Shown here: in pieces, positions 33,602 to 40,149 of the stretch
Position numbering within the stretch: the stretch's first letter is position 1
Layout: the number at the start of each line of letters is the position of its first letter
Notes under the pieces: model-generated
Seen by the model: only the letters and a program-made list of their open reading frames with translations
Told to the model about the DNA's origin: nothing
Database searches by the model: none
Translations under genes and position numbers: made by a program
DNA from: a virus
DNA length: 64,000 nt
Virus record (IMG/VR): IMGVR_UViG_3300017991_000008
Location: 31,381 to 95,380 of that record
Direction: 5' to 3' (one strand)

Positions 33602-34026
33602 GACTCTGGCATGAAAAATTGATAAGCGTTCTACCGAGGGCTCAACTACTGGGACAGCACAGGGAGTGCTGTGCTCTGAGGGGGCTTGGGTGGGGTCGAA
33701 AACATTCAACTGTCGATTATGTATTTAAGTATTCACCGATGTGTCTTGGTTATTATCACATTAAAGTTCTTTCTGAGATGAAAAAGAGGGGATACAATAT
33801 TGAGGGGAAATGGTGGTACCCGTTTTATAGAGGGAAACGATGCGAGGAGTGGAGGTATTCTCAATTGATTGTCGACACCTGGATGTTTCCCAGAATAGAC
33901 AACGGACTGCCAATCTACCCCGAACACAACGACCGATATTTAGAAAACTGTATTGAGAACCTGAAAGGGAAGGGCATAGAGATATCGCTAAAGGGAGGCG
34001 GACGTGTATCAGTACGGTGTGAATGA
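33598..34026 (+). CDS. T4 endonuclease V-like pyrimidine-dimer glycosylase family protein
   Basis: 142 residues from ATG 33598 (ATGA overlap). The start MRLWHEKLISVLPRAQLLGQ followed by HRECCALRG is the signature of the DenV-related family; Arg22 and Glu23 fall at the same positions as T4 endonuclease V's Arg22 and catalytic Glu23. A later helix (KVLSEMKKRGYNI) also matches the T4 protein (AECLKRGFNI). In T4 the nucleophile is the N-terminal amine of Thr2; here residue 2 is Arg, so the processing or chemistry would differ. It would excise UV-damaged bases. A longer reading from 33538 lacks a ribosome site. Confidence 0.75.
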   Translation: MRLWHEKLISVLPRAQLLGQHRECCALRGLGWGRKHSTVDYVFKYSPMCLGYYHIKVLSEMKKRGYNIEGKWWYPFYRGKRCEEWRYSQLIVDTWMFPRIDNGLPIYPEHNDRYLENCIENLKGKGIEISLKGGGRVSVRCE

Positions 34027-34180
34027 CACTTGCTGTTTGTTATCCGATGCGGGCATTGTATATGCCACGGGTCCATGGAATGAAAAATCATGGTCTGATA
34101 GACAACAACTGCCCGGCGATCATTATGTGACATTGCAGAGCATCGAGTCATTTTGTGTGTCGCCGCCGATGGTGCTCTAA
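34004..34180 (+). CDS. Small hypothetical protein, GTG start, overlapping
   Basis: 58 residues from GTG 34004, which has GGGAGG about four bases upstream (within AAAGGGAGGCGGACGTG). It overlaps the end of the endonuclease V-like gene by 23 bases and ends at TAA 34178-34180. The sequence looks protein-like, with LSDAGIVYATGPWNEKSW and a hydrophobic end (SFCVSPPMVL). Too short to be certain, but the strong ribosome site and codons support it. Confidence 0.4.
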   Translation: MYQYGVNDTCCLLSDAGIVYATGPWNEKSWSDRQQLPGDHYVTLQSIESFCVSPPMVL

Positions 34181-34213
34181 TGCTGCGTAGTAGAAAACAA
34201 AAATATCAGCCAT

Positions 34214-34405
34214 GGTCAGGGTCAGGGGTAGAGTCATGGTCGGGGTCATGGTCGGGGTCATGGTCGGGGTCAGGGTCAGGGTCAGGGCCACGGTCAGAGT
34301 CAGGGTCGCGGTCCTGGTTATGGTCATGGTCAGGGTCAGGGTTATGGTCATGGTCAGGGTTATGGTCAGGGTCGTGGTCAGGGTCGTGGTCACGGTCATG
34401 GTCAG
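34214..34405 (+). repeat. Hexanucleotide minisatellite, 32 units of GGTCAN-type
   Basis: 192 bases made of 32 consecutive hexamers, consensus GGTCAG/GGTCAT with variants GGTCGG, GGTCGT, GGTTAT, GGTCAC, GGCCAC and two AGTCAN. Read in the GGT-NNN frame it would give Gly alternating with Gln/His/Arg/Tyr, but that frame has a TAG at 34229-34231 and two more just upstream (TAGTAG) and no start. Both other frames are open but give Val-Arg/Val-Met and Ser-Gly/Trp repeats. I therefore annotate it as a repeat and not as a gene. It sits between the small gene at 34004 and the Cys-rich cassette genes. Confidence 0.8.
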
Positions 34406-34425
34406 GTTAACAAAGGATTTAACAA

Positions 34426-34668
34426 ATGAAACAACGAATCAAACCAAATTATGAAGGTGAGGAACCTATGTGTAGCGATAAGAGTGGTGATTGTCCGCGT
34501 TTTCCGAGAAATCTAGAAGGTTTTCTTGATAGAAAGTCACATTGTTGGGGTTGTGATGGTTCATGTATTCCTGGCATTAAACGAGATAGAGACAAGTACA
34601 AACAAGCATTAGAAGAGGATCATAAAATACTTTCAAATGGCGAGACTGCACAAAAAACGAAGGGATAA
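34426..34668 (+). CDS. Cys-rich cassette protein, member 1
   Basis: 80 residues, first of a set of related small genes (see 34670, 35799 and related coiled-coil members). Conserved features: N-terminal K-P-x-Y-x-(G)-E-(E/P)-M-C, later CPRF, and [23 protein letters not shown], which aligns with the CIPALRRDRDKLEAEL segment of the other members. Four to five Cys could bind a metal. The ORF starts on the ATG at 34426, just after the minisatellite. Role unknown. Confidence 0.6.
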   Translation: MKQRIKPNYEGEEPMCSDKSGDCPRFPRNLEGFLDRKSHCWGCDGSCIPGIKRDRDKYKQALEEDHKILSNGETAQKTKG

Positions 34669-34669
34669 G

Positions 34670-35002
34670 ATGAGTAAAATAAACCCGAAATACGTAGACG
34701 GTGAGCCGGTATGCAGCGAGAATTGCCCTGCGTGGAAACGCGAGGCAGCTCCGGTATACGGCGAGGGATGCACTATATCATGGGCGGGCAGAGCCGGTTC
34801 GCTTTGCATTCCCGCATTGCGTCGAGACCGCGACAAACTAGAAGCCGAGTTGGCAGAGTGCAAGCGGGAAAATGAGCGGTTAAAGGGACTAATAAAAATG
34901 TTAGATTTAGACTGTACAGACTGTGCCAATTGCGACAATCACGAAGCGTGTTCAGAGTGCAGAGGATTTTCGAATTATATCGAGGAGAAAACCGATGAGT
35001 AA
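34670..35002 (+). CDS. Cys-rich cassette protein, member 2
   Basis: 110 residues. N-terminal Cys domain (PVCSENCPAW, GCTISW, SLCIPALRRDRDKLEAEL) followed by a coiled-coil step (LAECKRENERLKGLIKML) and a second Cys cluster (DCTDCANCDNHEACSEC). The start matches the other cassette genes at protein and DNA level. The last bases, GATGAGTAA, overlap the next start by eight bases. Not a family I recognise; the Cys count suggests zinc binding. Confidence 0.65.
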   Translation: MSKINPKYVDGEPVCSENCPAWKREAAPVYGEGCTISWAGRAGSLCIPALRRDRDKLEAELAECKRENERLKGLIKMLDLDCTDCANCDNHEACSECRGFSNYIEEKTDE

Positions 35003-35381
35003 AAAATATCATCAATGGACAGACGACGATGACAAAAAACTCAAAATAGCAATTGAAGAGTGTGAGATTTTATTCGAGCACTACAAAAATCAAAGCGGAT
35101 CATACAATGATGGTAATGTTTGGGACGCTATTGCAGGGCGATTAGTTCCAAATTTATGTGTCACTGGCGCAGCGTATCGCCGCCGATGGGAGGTGCTCAA
35201 TCAGCGTAAAAATGACGCATGGGAAAAAACCTCAGAAATGGTGCGGACGTATGAACGCGATCTGGCAGAAACAACGTTTGACGGTGTATCAGAAATACTC
35301 GGAAACGTTGACGCGCTATTTGATAAATTTGTCGAGCTGGAAAAGAAAATAGATAAACTTTTAGGCATTTGGGAGGCATAG
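34995..35381 (+). CDS. SANT/Myb-like small protein
   Basis: 128 residues from ATG 34995 inside the repeated junction GAGAAAACCGATGAGT. Residues 6-70 have the pattern of a SANT/Myb fold: W-T-D-D-D-D-K-K-L-K-I-A, a middle helix, W-D-A-I-A-G-R-L-V-P, and A-Y-R-R-R-W-E-V-L. Such folds bind DNA or peptides; they are uncommon in phages outside a few annotations. The C-terminus is a coiled coil. It does not have the Cys head of its neighbours, but shares their junction sequence. Confidence 0.55.
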   Translation: MSKKYHQWTDDDDKKLKIAIEECEILFEHYKNQSGSYNDGNVWDAIAGRLVPNLCVTGAAYRRRWEVLNQRKNDAWEKTSEMVRTYERDLAETTFDGVSEILGNVDALFDKFVELEKKIDKLLGIWEA

Positions 35382-35392
35382 GGAGAAAACCG

Positions 35393-35806
35393 ATGAGTAA
35401 ACCCAAAGACTTTTTAGTGGGCACGGGAAAAACTGACGAGGATAAAAGACAAGAAGAAGAACGCCTTGATGAATTGAAAAGAGTTATAGCTGAAAGTAAA
35501 GAAAATAGAAAACCAAAGCAGTTTTTAGATGGAAACCCCTGTATAGGAGACTTCCCTAGCATGGATTGGTATCGAAACAAATGCGAATCCCTCGAAACCG
35601 AGCTGGCAGTGGCACGGGGAAAAAACGAGAGGTTGAAAATAACACTAAAAGATTTCATCAAACAAGCTCTTTCGGATTTTAAAGGAATAGAAGGCGAGAT
35701 GTTAAAAACTAAATTTGCTGAATGGTCTTCAGTTGCCAATACACAACGATGGGGCGAAGAGATATTGGAAAGACTGAGAGGTAAAAAAAAGAAAACCGAT
35801 GAGTGA
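35393..35806 (+). CDS. Coiled-coil cassette protein
   Basis: 137 residues from ATG 35393 in the same junction sequence. It has an early acidic/Lys-rich helix, WYRNKCESLETELAVARG (the LE-x-ELA step of the family) and NERLKITLKDF. The downstream end (KKTDE) overlaps the next gene by eight bases (GATGAGTGA). Part of the cassette array; function unknown. Confidence 0.6.
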   Translation: MSKPKDFLVGTGKTDEDKRQEEERLDELKRVIAESKENRKPKQFLDGNPCIGDFPSMDWYRNKCESLETELAVARGKNERLKITLKDFIKQALSDFKGIEGEMLKTKFAEWSSVANTQRWGEEILERLRGKKKKTDE

Positions 35807-36104
35807 GATCAAACCCAAATACATAGATGGCGAGCCGATGTGTAGTGGTGAGGAATGTTCCCGGTGGGGTTTTGGAAATACGGATGACCCCCAAAATAGA
35901 ACATGTTTTAGGAGTAATTCCCCCTGTATTCCTGCACTACGCCGTGACCGTGACAAACTAGAAGCCGAGCTAGCAGAGTGCAAGAGATCGGAATTAATAG
36001 CAGTTAAGGCTATGACTTATCTAGCTGGAAAGCTATCTAATAAAGATAAGCTATCCCCACAGTGGATTAAAGAAGCTTTGGAAATAGTGGAGAAAACCAA
36101 ATGA
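35799..36104 (+). CDS. Cys-rich cassette protein, member 3
   Basis: 101 residues. The Cys head (PMCSGEECSRWG, TCFRSNSPCIPALRRDRDKLEAELAECK) is close to member 2; about 25 residues around the CIPALRRDRD block are nearly identical. The C-terminal helix differs. The DNA from 35945 to 35984 repeats the block at 34826-34865 almost exactly. ATG 35799 lies in the repeated junction. It ends in an ATGA overlap with the next gene. Confidence 0.65.
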   Translation: MSEIKPKYIDGEPMCSGEECSRWGFGNTDDPQNRTCFRSNSPCIPALRRDRDKLEAELAECKRSELIAVKAMTYLAGKLSNKDKLSPQWIKEALEIVEKTK

Positions 36105-36322
36105 GCATTAGAAATGATACGGTTAGAGATTTAATATCGCATCTACAACACTACGGTGAGGTTACATGTGAACACTGTGAAAGACAATTAGTGCTTGAAA
36201 ATATGATAGATGTGACAATCAATATAAAAAAACTGGTGGACGGAGATAGAATGGTTGGAACGGTATGGTGGGAGTGTCCGGTATGTTTAGATATGGTTAG
36301 TAGCGATTTTTGGATACGATGA
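36101..36322 (+). CDS. Small protein with two Cys pairs
   Basis: 73 residues starting in ATGA overlap. CEHCER (residues about 24-28) and CPVC (62-65) form a probable zinc-ribbon. Not a member of the cassette family by sequence, but embedded in the array. Function unknown. Confidence 0.6.
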   Translation: MSIRNDTVRDLISHLQHYGEVTCEHCERQLVLENMIDVTINIKKLVDGDRMVGTVWWECPVCLDMVSSDFWIR

Positions 36323-36338
36323 CTGGAGGAGAAAACCG

Positions 36339-36812
36339 ATGAGTGAGCAGCACATAACTATTATAAGGGCTCATGAGTGCAAGCCGTTGGATTTACAAGC
36401 GTTGAGGTATTGGCTACACATAACCCGCACAGATAGTGAGTGGATTGTAAAAAATGCCGATGATTGGGGAGCTATACAGCGCGAGGCAATAAAAAAACTC
36501 GAAGCCGAGCTAGCAGAGTGTAAGGCGGAATGTGAGCGGTTAGTAAAAAGCAGAGCAACTATCGCTGAAGAGCAAATAATTTTACGAAAAGATTTAGATG
36601 AAGCTCAGCGTCACTGGGATAAAACTCATCGACAACTTAAACCTCTCGAAACCGAGCTAGCAGAGTGTAAGGCAGGCGTTATGAATCTATGTATTCAATG
36701 GAGAGAAAAAAAAGGCTGCGTTGGCGATGGAGATTGTGAATATGACGGCAATGCAAGTCCCGCATGTCGTTGTGAAATAGCTAAAATACAACAGATCGTA
36801 GCACCTAAATAG
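36339..36812 (+). CDS. Coiled-coil cassette protein with C-terminal Cys cluster
   Basis: 157 residues. Two copies of the LE-(A/T)-E-LAECKA step (DNA at 36497-36524 and 36644-36671) flank a coiled coil. The C-terminal about 30 residues carry Cys (CIQWREKKGCVGDGDCEY then ACRCEI). It starts at ATG 36339 in the junction repeat with GGAGGAG upstream. Internal duplication of the repeated helix step is visible. Function unknown. Confidence 0.6.
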   Translation: MSEQHITIIRAHECKPLDLQALRYWLHITRTDSEWIVKNADDWGAIQREAIKKLEAELAECKAECERLVKSRATIAEEQIILRKDLDEAQRHWDKTHRQLKPLETELAECKAGVMNLCIQWREKKGCVGDGDCEYDGNASPACRCEIAKIQQIVAPK

Positions 36813-36828
36813 AAAAGGAACCTAATAA

Positions 36829-37467
36829 ATGAACGAAAAGAGGATACCATCAGATCACTATCCAACCCCAACGCCACTTGTGGACCGGGGTATAATGATA
36901 GCACTGGATCGCTTTTCCCGGTGCAACAATTGGCTATCAGTAAAACCGAACAGGTTAACATTTTTGGATCCCGGATGTGGTCCAGATGCTCGATTTGCTC
37001 AACACGCTGTTTCCCTGCATGTCAATGAGGTTGTGGGCGTGGATATTAATGAGCCAGGAAAGGGGAAGTTACCTCCACAGATGTACTTCGAGACAGATTA
37101 CTTGAAGAAAAAAGGGAGGTGGTATCGGCCAGGATACTATGACATTATATGTGGAAACCCTCCGTTTTCACTTGCCGAGAAATTTGTTGTGACATCGTTG
37201 GAGTTGGTTTCTCCCTTGGGAGTGGTTTGTTTGCTACTTCGATTAGGATTTTGGGCCTCACAGAAAAGGTTCGATTTTTATGAAAACTATCCCCCGGCCA
37301 AAACGATTGTCTTGGCAGAACGACCATCATTTTATTCCGACACTGGCATGGGGAAGACAGATGGTACGGAGTACGCCTTTTTTTTATGGGATGGTGCTCA
37401 AGTTAGAAAAATTCTAAATGGAATGGGAGTCAAACCTACTATTGAACGCATATCATGGAGGGATTGA
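36829..37467 (+). CDS. DNA adenine-N6 methyltransferase-like protein
   Basis: 212 residues. The class I methyltransferase glycine loop is FLDPGCGP (45-52) with a preceding HYPTP at residues 10-14; the catalytic NPPF motif (IV) is at residues 110-113 in DIICGNPPFSLAEKF. Order and spacing fit small N6-adenine DNA methyltransferases. Methylation of phage adenines could block host restriction. An alternative is an N6-modifying enzyme on RNA or free bases, but NPPF is the usual DNA-adenine form. It follows the cassette array (16 bases) with AAAAGGAA upstream. Confidence 0.75.
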   Translation: MNEKRIPSDHYPTPTPLVDRGIMIALDRFSRCNNWLSVKPNRLTFLDPGCGPDARFAQHAVSLHVNEVVGVDINEPGKGKLPPQMYFETDYLKKKGRWYRPGYYDIICGNPPFSLAEKFVVTSLELVSPLGVVCLLLRLGFWASQKRFDFYENYPPAKTIVLAERPSFYSDTGMGKTDGTEYAFFLWDGAQVRKILNGMGVKPTIERISWRD

Positions 37468-37468
37468 A

Positions 37469-37714
37469 ATGAATACAGTGCAATCAGAATGGGACAGTTT
37501 CAAAGAAAAGGTTATCCCGAAAGATGCACCGCCTGTACAATTAAAGGAAATGAGAAATGCTTTTTACGGTGGGGCTTGGTCGATGCTCAACATGTTAACT
37601 GAACTTGGAAATCTATCGGAGAAAGCTGCAATGGGCATGATTGATGGTCTTGAGGAGGAATTTAAATTGTTCCTTGCAGAAAAAGTAGGAGAGATAGGTG
37701 CCAAACATCAATGA
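37469..37714 (+). CDS. Small helical protein, unknown
   Basis: 81 residues from ATG 37469 (GGAGGG upstream at 37457-37462). Helical, acidic, with the pattern EWDSFKEKVIPKDAPPVQ then MRNAFYGGAWSMLNML. Small proteins of this kind in other phages are unannotated. It overlaps the next gene start by 17 bases. Function unknown. Confidence 0.55.
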   Translation: MNTVQSEWDSFKEKVIPKDAPPVQLKEMRNAFYGGAWSMLNMLTELGNLSEKAAMGMIDGLEEEFKLFLAEKVGEIGAKHQ

Positions 37715-38156
37715 CAGAATAATAGTGACCGAGCTCTGCCAGGTGGACACGTCTCGACGCTTACCTCCAGAGACGTTCGAAAAGATCAACCAGATAAAAG
37801 ACGATAGTACCTTCTGGCAGGTGGTAGCCACTTGCTGGATCAAGTGGGGGCGCACGAAGGATTTAGCTGGATGGAAAAAGTTATTCTCAACCAACAGGCG
37901 TGGCCGTTGGCATATGATGAAAAAGAAAGACCGGAAAGTGTGGCGTTCTCTTCCAAAGGTGGTGACGGCCTATCGGGCCGTGGCACCAGAAGAAGACGTG
38001 GACAGCATGATATCGTGGACGCTCAACAAGGAGGTGCTCGAGCGGATCTATAAGGACACTCGTGAGATAGTAACCAGGCGGTTTAAAAAAGAGGAAGTGA
38101 TAGCTTATTTTGACAGGCGGAAGGAACACGAAATCATAGTTTTGGGAGGTGAGTAA
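37698..38156 (+). CDS. Putative ADP-ribosyltransferase-like protein
   Basis: 152 residues from GTG 37698. The C-terminal half shows the R-S-E order of the mono-ADP-ribosyltransferase fold: Arg93 in TAYRAV, S-W-T at 106-108, and Glu-x-Glu at 143-145 (RKEHEIIV). A helix and 'IAYFDRR' lead to the ExE. T4 phage uses Alt and ModA of this fold to modify host RNA polymerase. The signature is short and spaced as in small ARTs, so the call is moderate; it could be an inactive relative. No signal sequence. Expressed with GAGGAG-poor, coupled start. Confidence 0.5.
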   Translation: MPNINDRIIVTELCQVDTSRRLPPETFEKINQIKDDSTFWQVVATCWIKWGRTKDLAGWKKLFSTNRRGRWHMMKKKDRKVWRSLPKVVTAYRAVAPEEDVDSMISWTLNKEVLERIYKDTREIVTRRFKKEEVIAYFDRRKEHEIIVLGGE

Positions 38157-38443
38157 TGCCTTGCAAGGGGTACGTCGGAGGAGGTTTGATGATCTTTCAA
38201 TGTGATAGACAGAGATCGGAGCCATGCGCCTACTGTGGAAGAAAAGGCGGGATCCAATGTCAATTCCCATTGTCTGGTGAGAAACAGGGGCACACCTGTG
38301 ACAAATCACTATGCCCAAGGTGCGCTTTCATTGTGAACACTGGGGATCTACCAGACGGATTCGAACAGAAAGAAGATGGTGACACGTTGTACGTGTGTCC
38401 AGGGCATTACCGGTTTGTAGAAAGGAAAAAGGAGGGCCAATGA
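38156..38443 (+). CDS. Cys-rich small zinc-binding protein
   Basis: 95 residues starting in TAATG overlap. Cys-x2-Cys pairs: CAYCG, QCQF, TCDKSLCPRC, and CPGH at the end. Likely two zinc sites (treble-clef or ribbon). The order of four Cys groups is typical of phage small zinc proteins with no known role. Ends in ATGA overlap with the next gene. Confidence 0.6.
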   Translation: MPCKGYVGGGLMIFQCDRQRSEPCAYCGRKGGIQCQFPLSGEKQGHTCDKSLCPRCAFIVNTGDLPDGFEQKEDGDTLYVCPGHYRFVERKKEGQ

Positions 38444-38904
38444 CAGGACCATGGTATGACAGAAACTCTCGTTTGTTCACAAAGTTTACAACACCCCAAG
38501 ACAGCCCTTTCCCGAGTGGATTGAAACTCAATTGTAAGACCGGAGAGCATTGTATATATGTCAGCCACGGAGAAGAGATCCCTGATGAATGTCCAATTTG
38601 TGCTGGAAAGAAATGGCCACCGGAATGTGAATGTGCACAGCCTGTTATTGGAGACCGAGATCCCCTAACCAGAACCTGGCATTGCCTCGGGTGCAACTTG
38701 CCTCTAAGAGAAGACAGGCTTGAAGGGTTGATGCCACCACACGATATCGAAGAGGGAGAGTTTCCATGTCTTTGTTTTGTGGATGAAAATGGTATTATAG
38801 ACGGGGTGATCGATGAGTACACACCGGATATTTGTCGGCAAACTATCGGAATAGAGCTGCCCATGAGGTATGCAAGGAGGAAAAAATGCGCAGAGAGCAG
38901 ATAA
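38440..38904 (+). CDS. Zinc-ribbon-like protein, unknown
   Basis: 154 residues from ATG 38440 (GGAGGG upstream). CPICAG and CECAQ in the middle, CLGCN later and CLCF further on can bind metal. It ends 19 bases into the next gene start. Function unknown. The translation from 38395 lies inside the previous gene and has no ribosome site. Confidence 0.6.
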   Translation: MTGPWYDRNSRLFTKFTTPQDSPFPSGLKLNCKTGEHCIYVSHGEEIPDECPICAGKKWPPECECAQPVIGDRDPLTRTWHCLGCNLPLREDRLEGLMPPHDIEEGEFPCLCFVDENGIIDGVIDEYTPDICRQTIGIELPMRYARRKKCAESR

Positions 38905-39314
38905 TTAACCGTGTTGGGATCCTGATTTTAGCGGCTGCCTTGCTGGTTCCGGTACTAGTATCGAGCCAACGGGACGATTCTTGGCCCGAGGTTCGACGGT
39001 ATCCTGCGACCATGGTACGTGTCGTGGATGGTGATACCTTCGACGTGACGGTGGATCTCGGGTTTGACATATTCACCGACCAGAGGCTTCGCCTTGCTGT
39101 GGTAGATGCCTGGGAAACCAGGGGAGAGGAGAAAGAAAAGGGGCTCAAGGCCAAGGGGTTTGTTGAGCAACTTGCGGGTCCAGGTGCTAGCATCGTCGTG
39201 ATCACGGATGGGAAGAAGGGGAAGTATGGCAGGGTGATAGCCAGCATTGACGTGGGGGGAATGGACCTCGGCACCGAACTCCTTGAGAACGGTCACGCTG
39301 AATACTACAAATAG
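38886..39314 (+). CDS. Thermonuclease (SNase-like) with N-terminal membrane/signal segment
   Basis: 142 residues. Residues about 10-25 form a signal or anchor (GILILAAALLVPVLVSS). The rest follows staphylococcal nuclease: VRVVDGDTFDVTVDLGF, then LRLAVVDAWETRG (positions for Asp/Arg/Glu active site), and GKYGRVIASIDV with the second active-site Arg. Shorter than full SNase (about 110 residues of core). It could act in the periplasm on host or incoming DNA, or in the cytoplasm if the signal is not cut. Start ATG 38886 with AGGAGG upstream. Confidence 0.7.
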   Translation: MRREQIINRVGILILAAALLVPVLVSSQRDDSWPEVRRYPATMVRVVDGDTFDVTVDLGFDIFTDQRLRLAVVDAWETRGEEKEKGLKAKGFVEQLAGPGASIVVITDGKKGKYGRVIASIDVGGMDLGTELLENGHAEYYK

Positions 39315-39341
39315 CCCAAGAGGGGGAACAGGAGACAGAAG

Positions 39342-40145
39342 ATGTTTTTAAAATTACAGAGACCAATAATATTTTTCGATCTGGAGACCACCGGAACCGA
39401 TGTGGAGAAGGATCGAATAATCGAGTTGGCGGCTATCGAATTTACACCTGATGGCATGATCCATGAATCAAAAAGGATGAGGTTCAACCCAGGTGTTCCA
39501 ATACCTCCAGAGGCAACGGCCGTCCATGGGTTCACAGATGAAGATGTGAAAAATTGTCCATCGTTTGGAAGTAAGGCATCAGCTATTAACGACTCTTTCA
39601 AGGGGTGTGATCTTGGTGGATACAACATAATTAGATTTGACATTCCTATGTTGCAGTCTGAGTTGGGACGCTGTGGTTACACCTTGGATTTATCCGTGGA
39701 CATTATCGATGTGATGCAAATTTATCATCAGCGCGAGCCCAGGAATCTGGAAGCGGCTGTTCGAAAATACACGGGAAAAGAACACACCGAAGCTCACTCG
39801 GCATTAGAAGATGTGAAGGCTACAATCGACGTGCTCAAGGGTCAGATGGAGGTGTACGACGATTTGCCACGAACACCGTGTGAAATATATGAACAGCTAA
39901 GGGATCCTGACCAAGTGGATTTTGCGGGAAAGATCAGATGGGTGGGCGACGACATGACACTTACTTTTGGAAAGGAGGCTGGGAAGCCATTTCGGCAGAT
40001 ACCAACCGGCTATTTCCACTGGATAAGAAAGAATGGAGTTGTGGGTCCAGATGTAATGCACGTCATTTCGCTGGCCATTGACGGTCGATATTTAAGCAAA
40101 GAGGAATGGGAATATGATCGAGCACGTTTCAGGGGTAGTAGGTAG
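39342..40145 (+). CDS. DnaQ-like 3'-5' exonuclease (DEDD family)
   Basis: 267 residues. The DEDDh order is clear: IIFFDLETTG (Asp13, Glu15), NIIRFDIPML (second Asp), and HSALEDVKATI with the final His-x4-Asp (HSALED). Between them, GFTDEDVKNCPSF matches the usual exonuclease spacer. The C-terminal about 90 residues hold a short domain with DDMTLTFGKEAGKPF that resembles the extra domain found in many DnaQ-like phage proteins. It would proofread or degrade single strands. ATG 39342; AGGAGA upstream. Confidence 0.85.
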   Translation: MFLKLQRPIIFFDLETTGTDVEKDRIIELAAIEFTPDGMIHESKRMRFNPGVPIPPEATAVHGFTDEDVKNCPSFGSKASAINDSFKGCDLGGYNIIRFDIPMLQSELGRCGYTLDLSVDIIDVMQIYHQREPRNLEAAVRKYTGKEHTEAHSALEDVKATIDVLKGQMEVYDDLPRTPCEIYEQLRDPDQVDFAGKIRWVGDDMTLTFGKEAGKPFRQIPTGYFHWIRKNGVVGPDVMHVISLAIDGRYLSKEEWEYDRARFRGSR

Positions 40146-40149
40146 GGTC

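Larger units (their letters stand above)
34826..36671 (+). repeat. Dispersed cassette repeats: helix step and gene-junction sequence
   Basis: Two short DNA motifs recur in this low-GC block. The first encodes the LEAELAECK step and occurs at 34826-34865, 35945-35984, 36497-36524, 36644-36671 and in a diverged form near 35591. The second, GAGAAAACCGATGAGT, spans gene junctions at 34985-35000, 35383-35398, 35788-35803 (one mismatch) and 36331-36346, with a diverged copy near 36091. Repeats that flank gene boundaries and helices allow homologous exchange of whole genes. Confidence 0.65.

Noticed and set aside
34214-34405. CRISPR array
   Set aside because: Continuous hexamer tract, no spacers or repeat-spacer periodicity. 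The Asp-Thr tracts at 43615-44057 fail for the same reason.
34153-34454. Two open frames (Ser-Gly/Trp and Val-Met repeats) through the minisatellite
   Set aside because: Both arise from the hexamer repeat itself; no ribosome site; a repeat is a simpler annotation.
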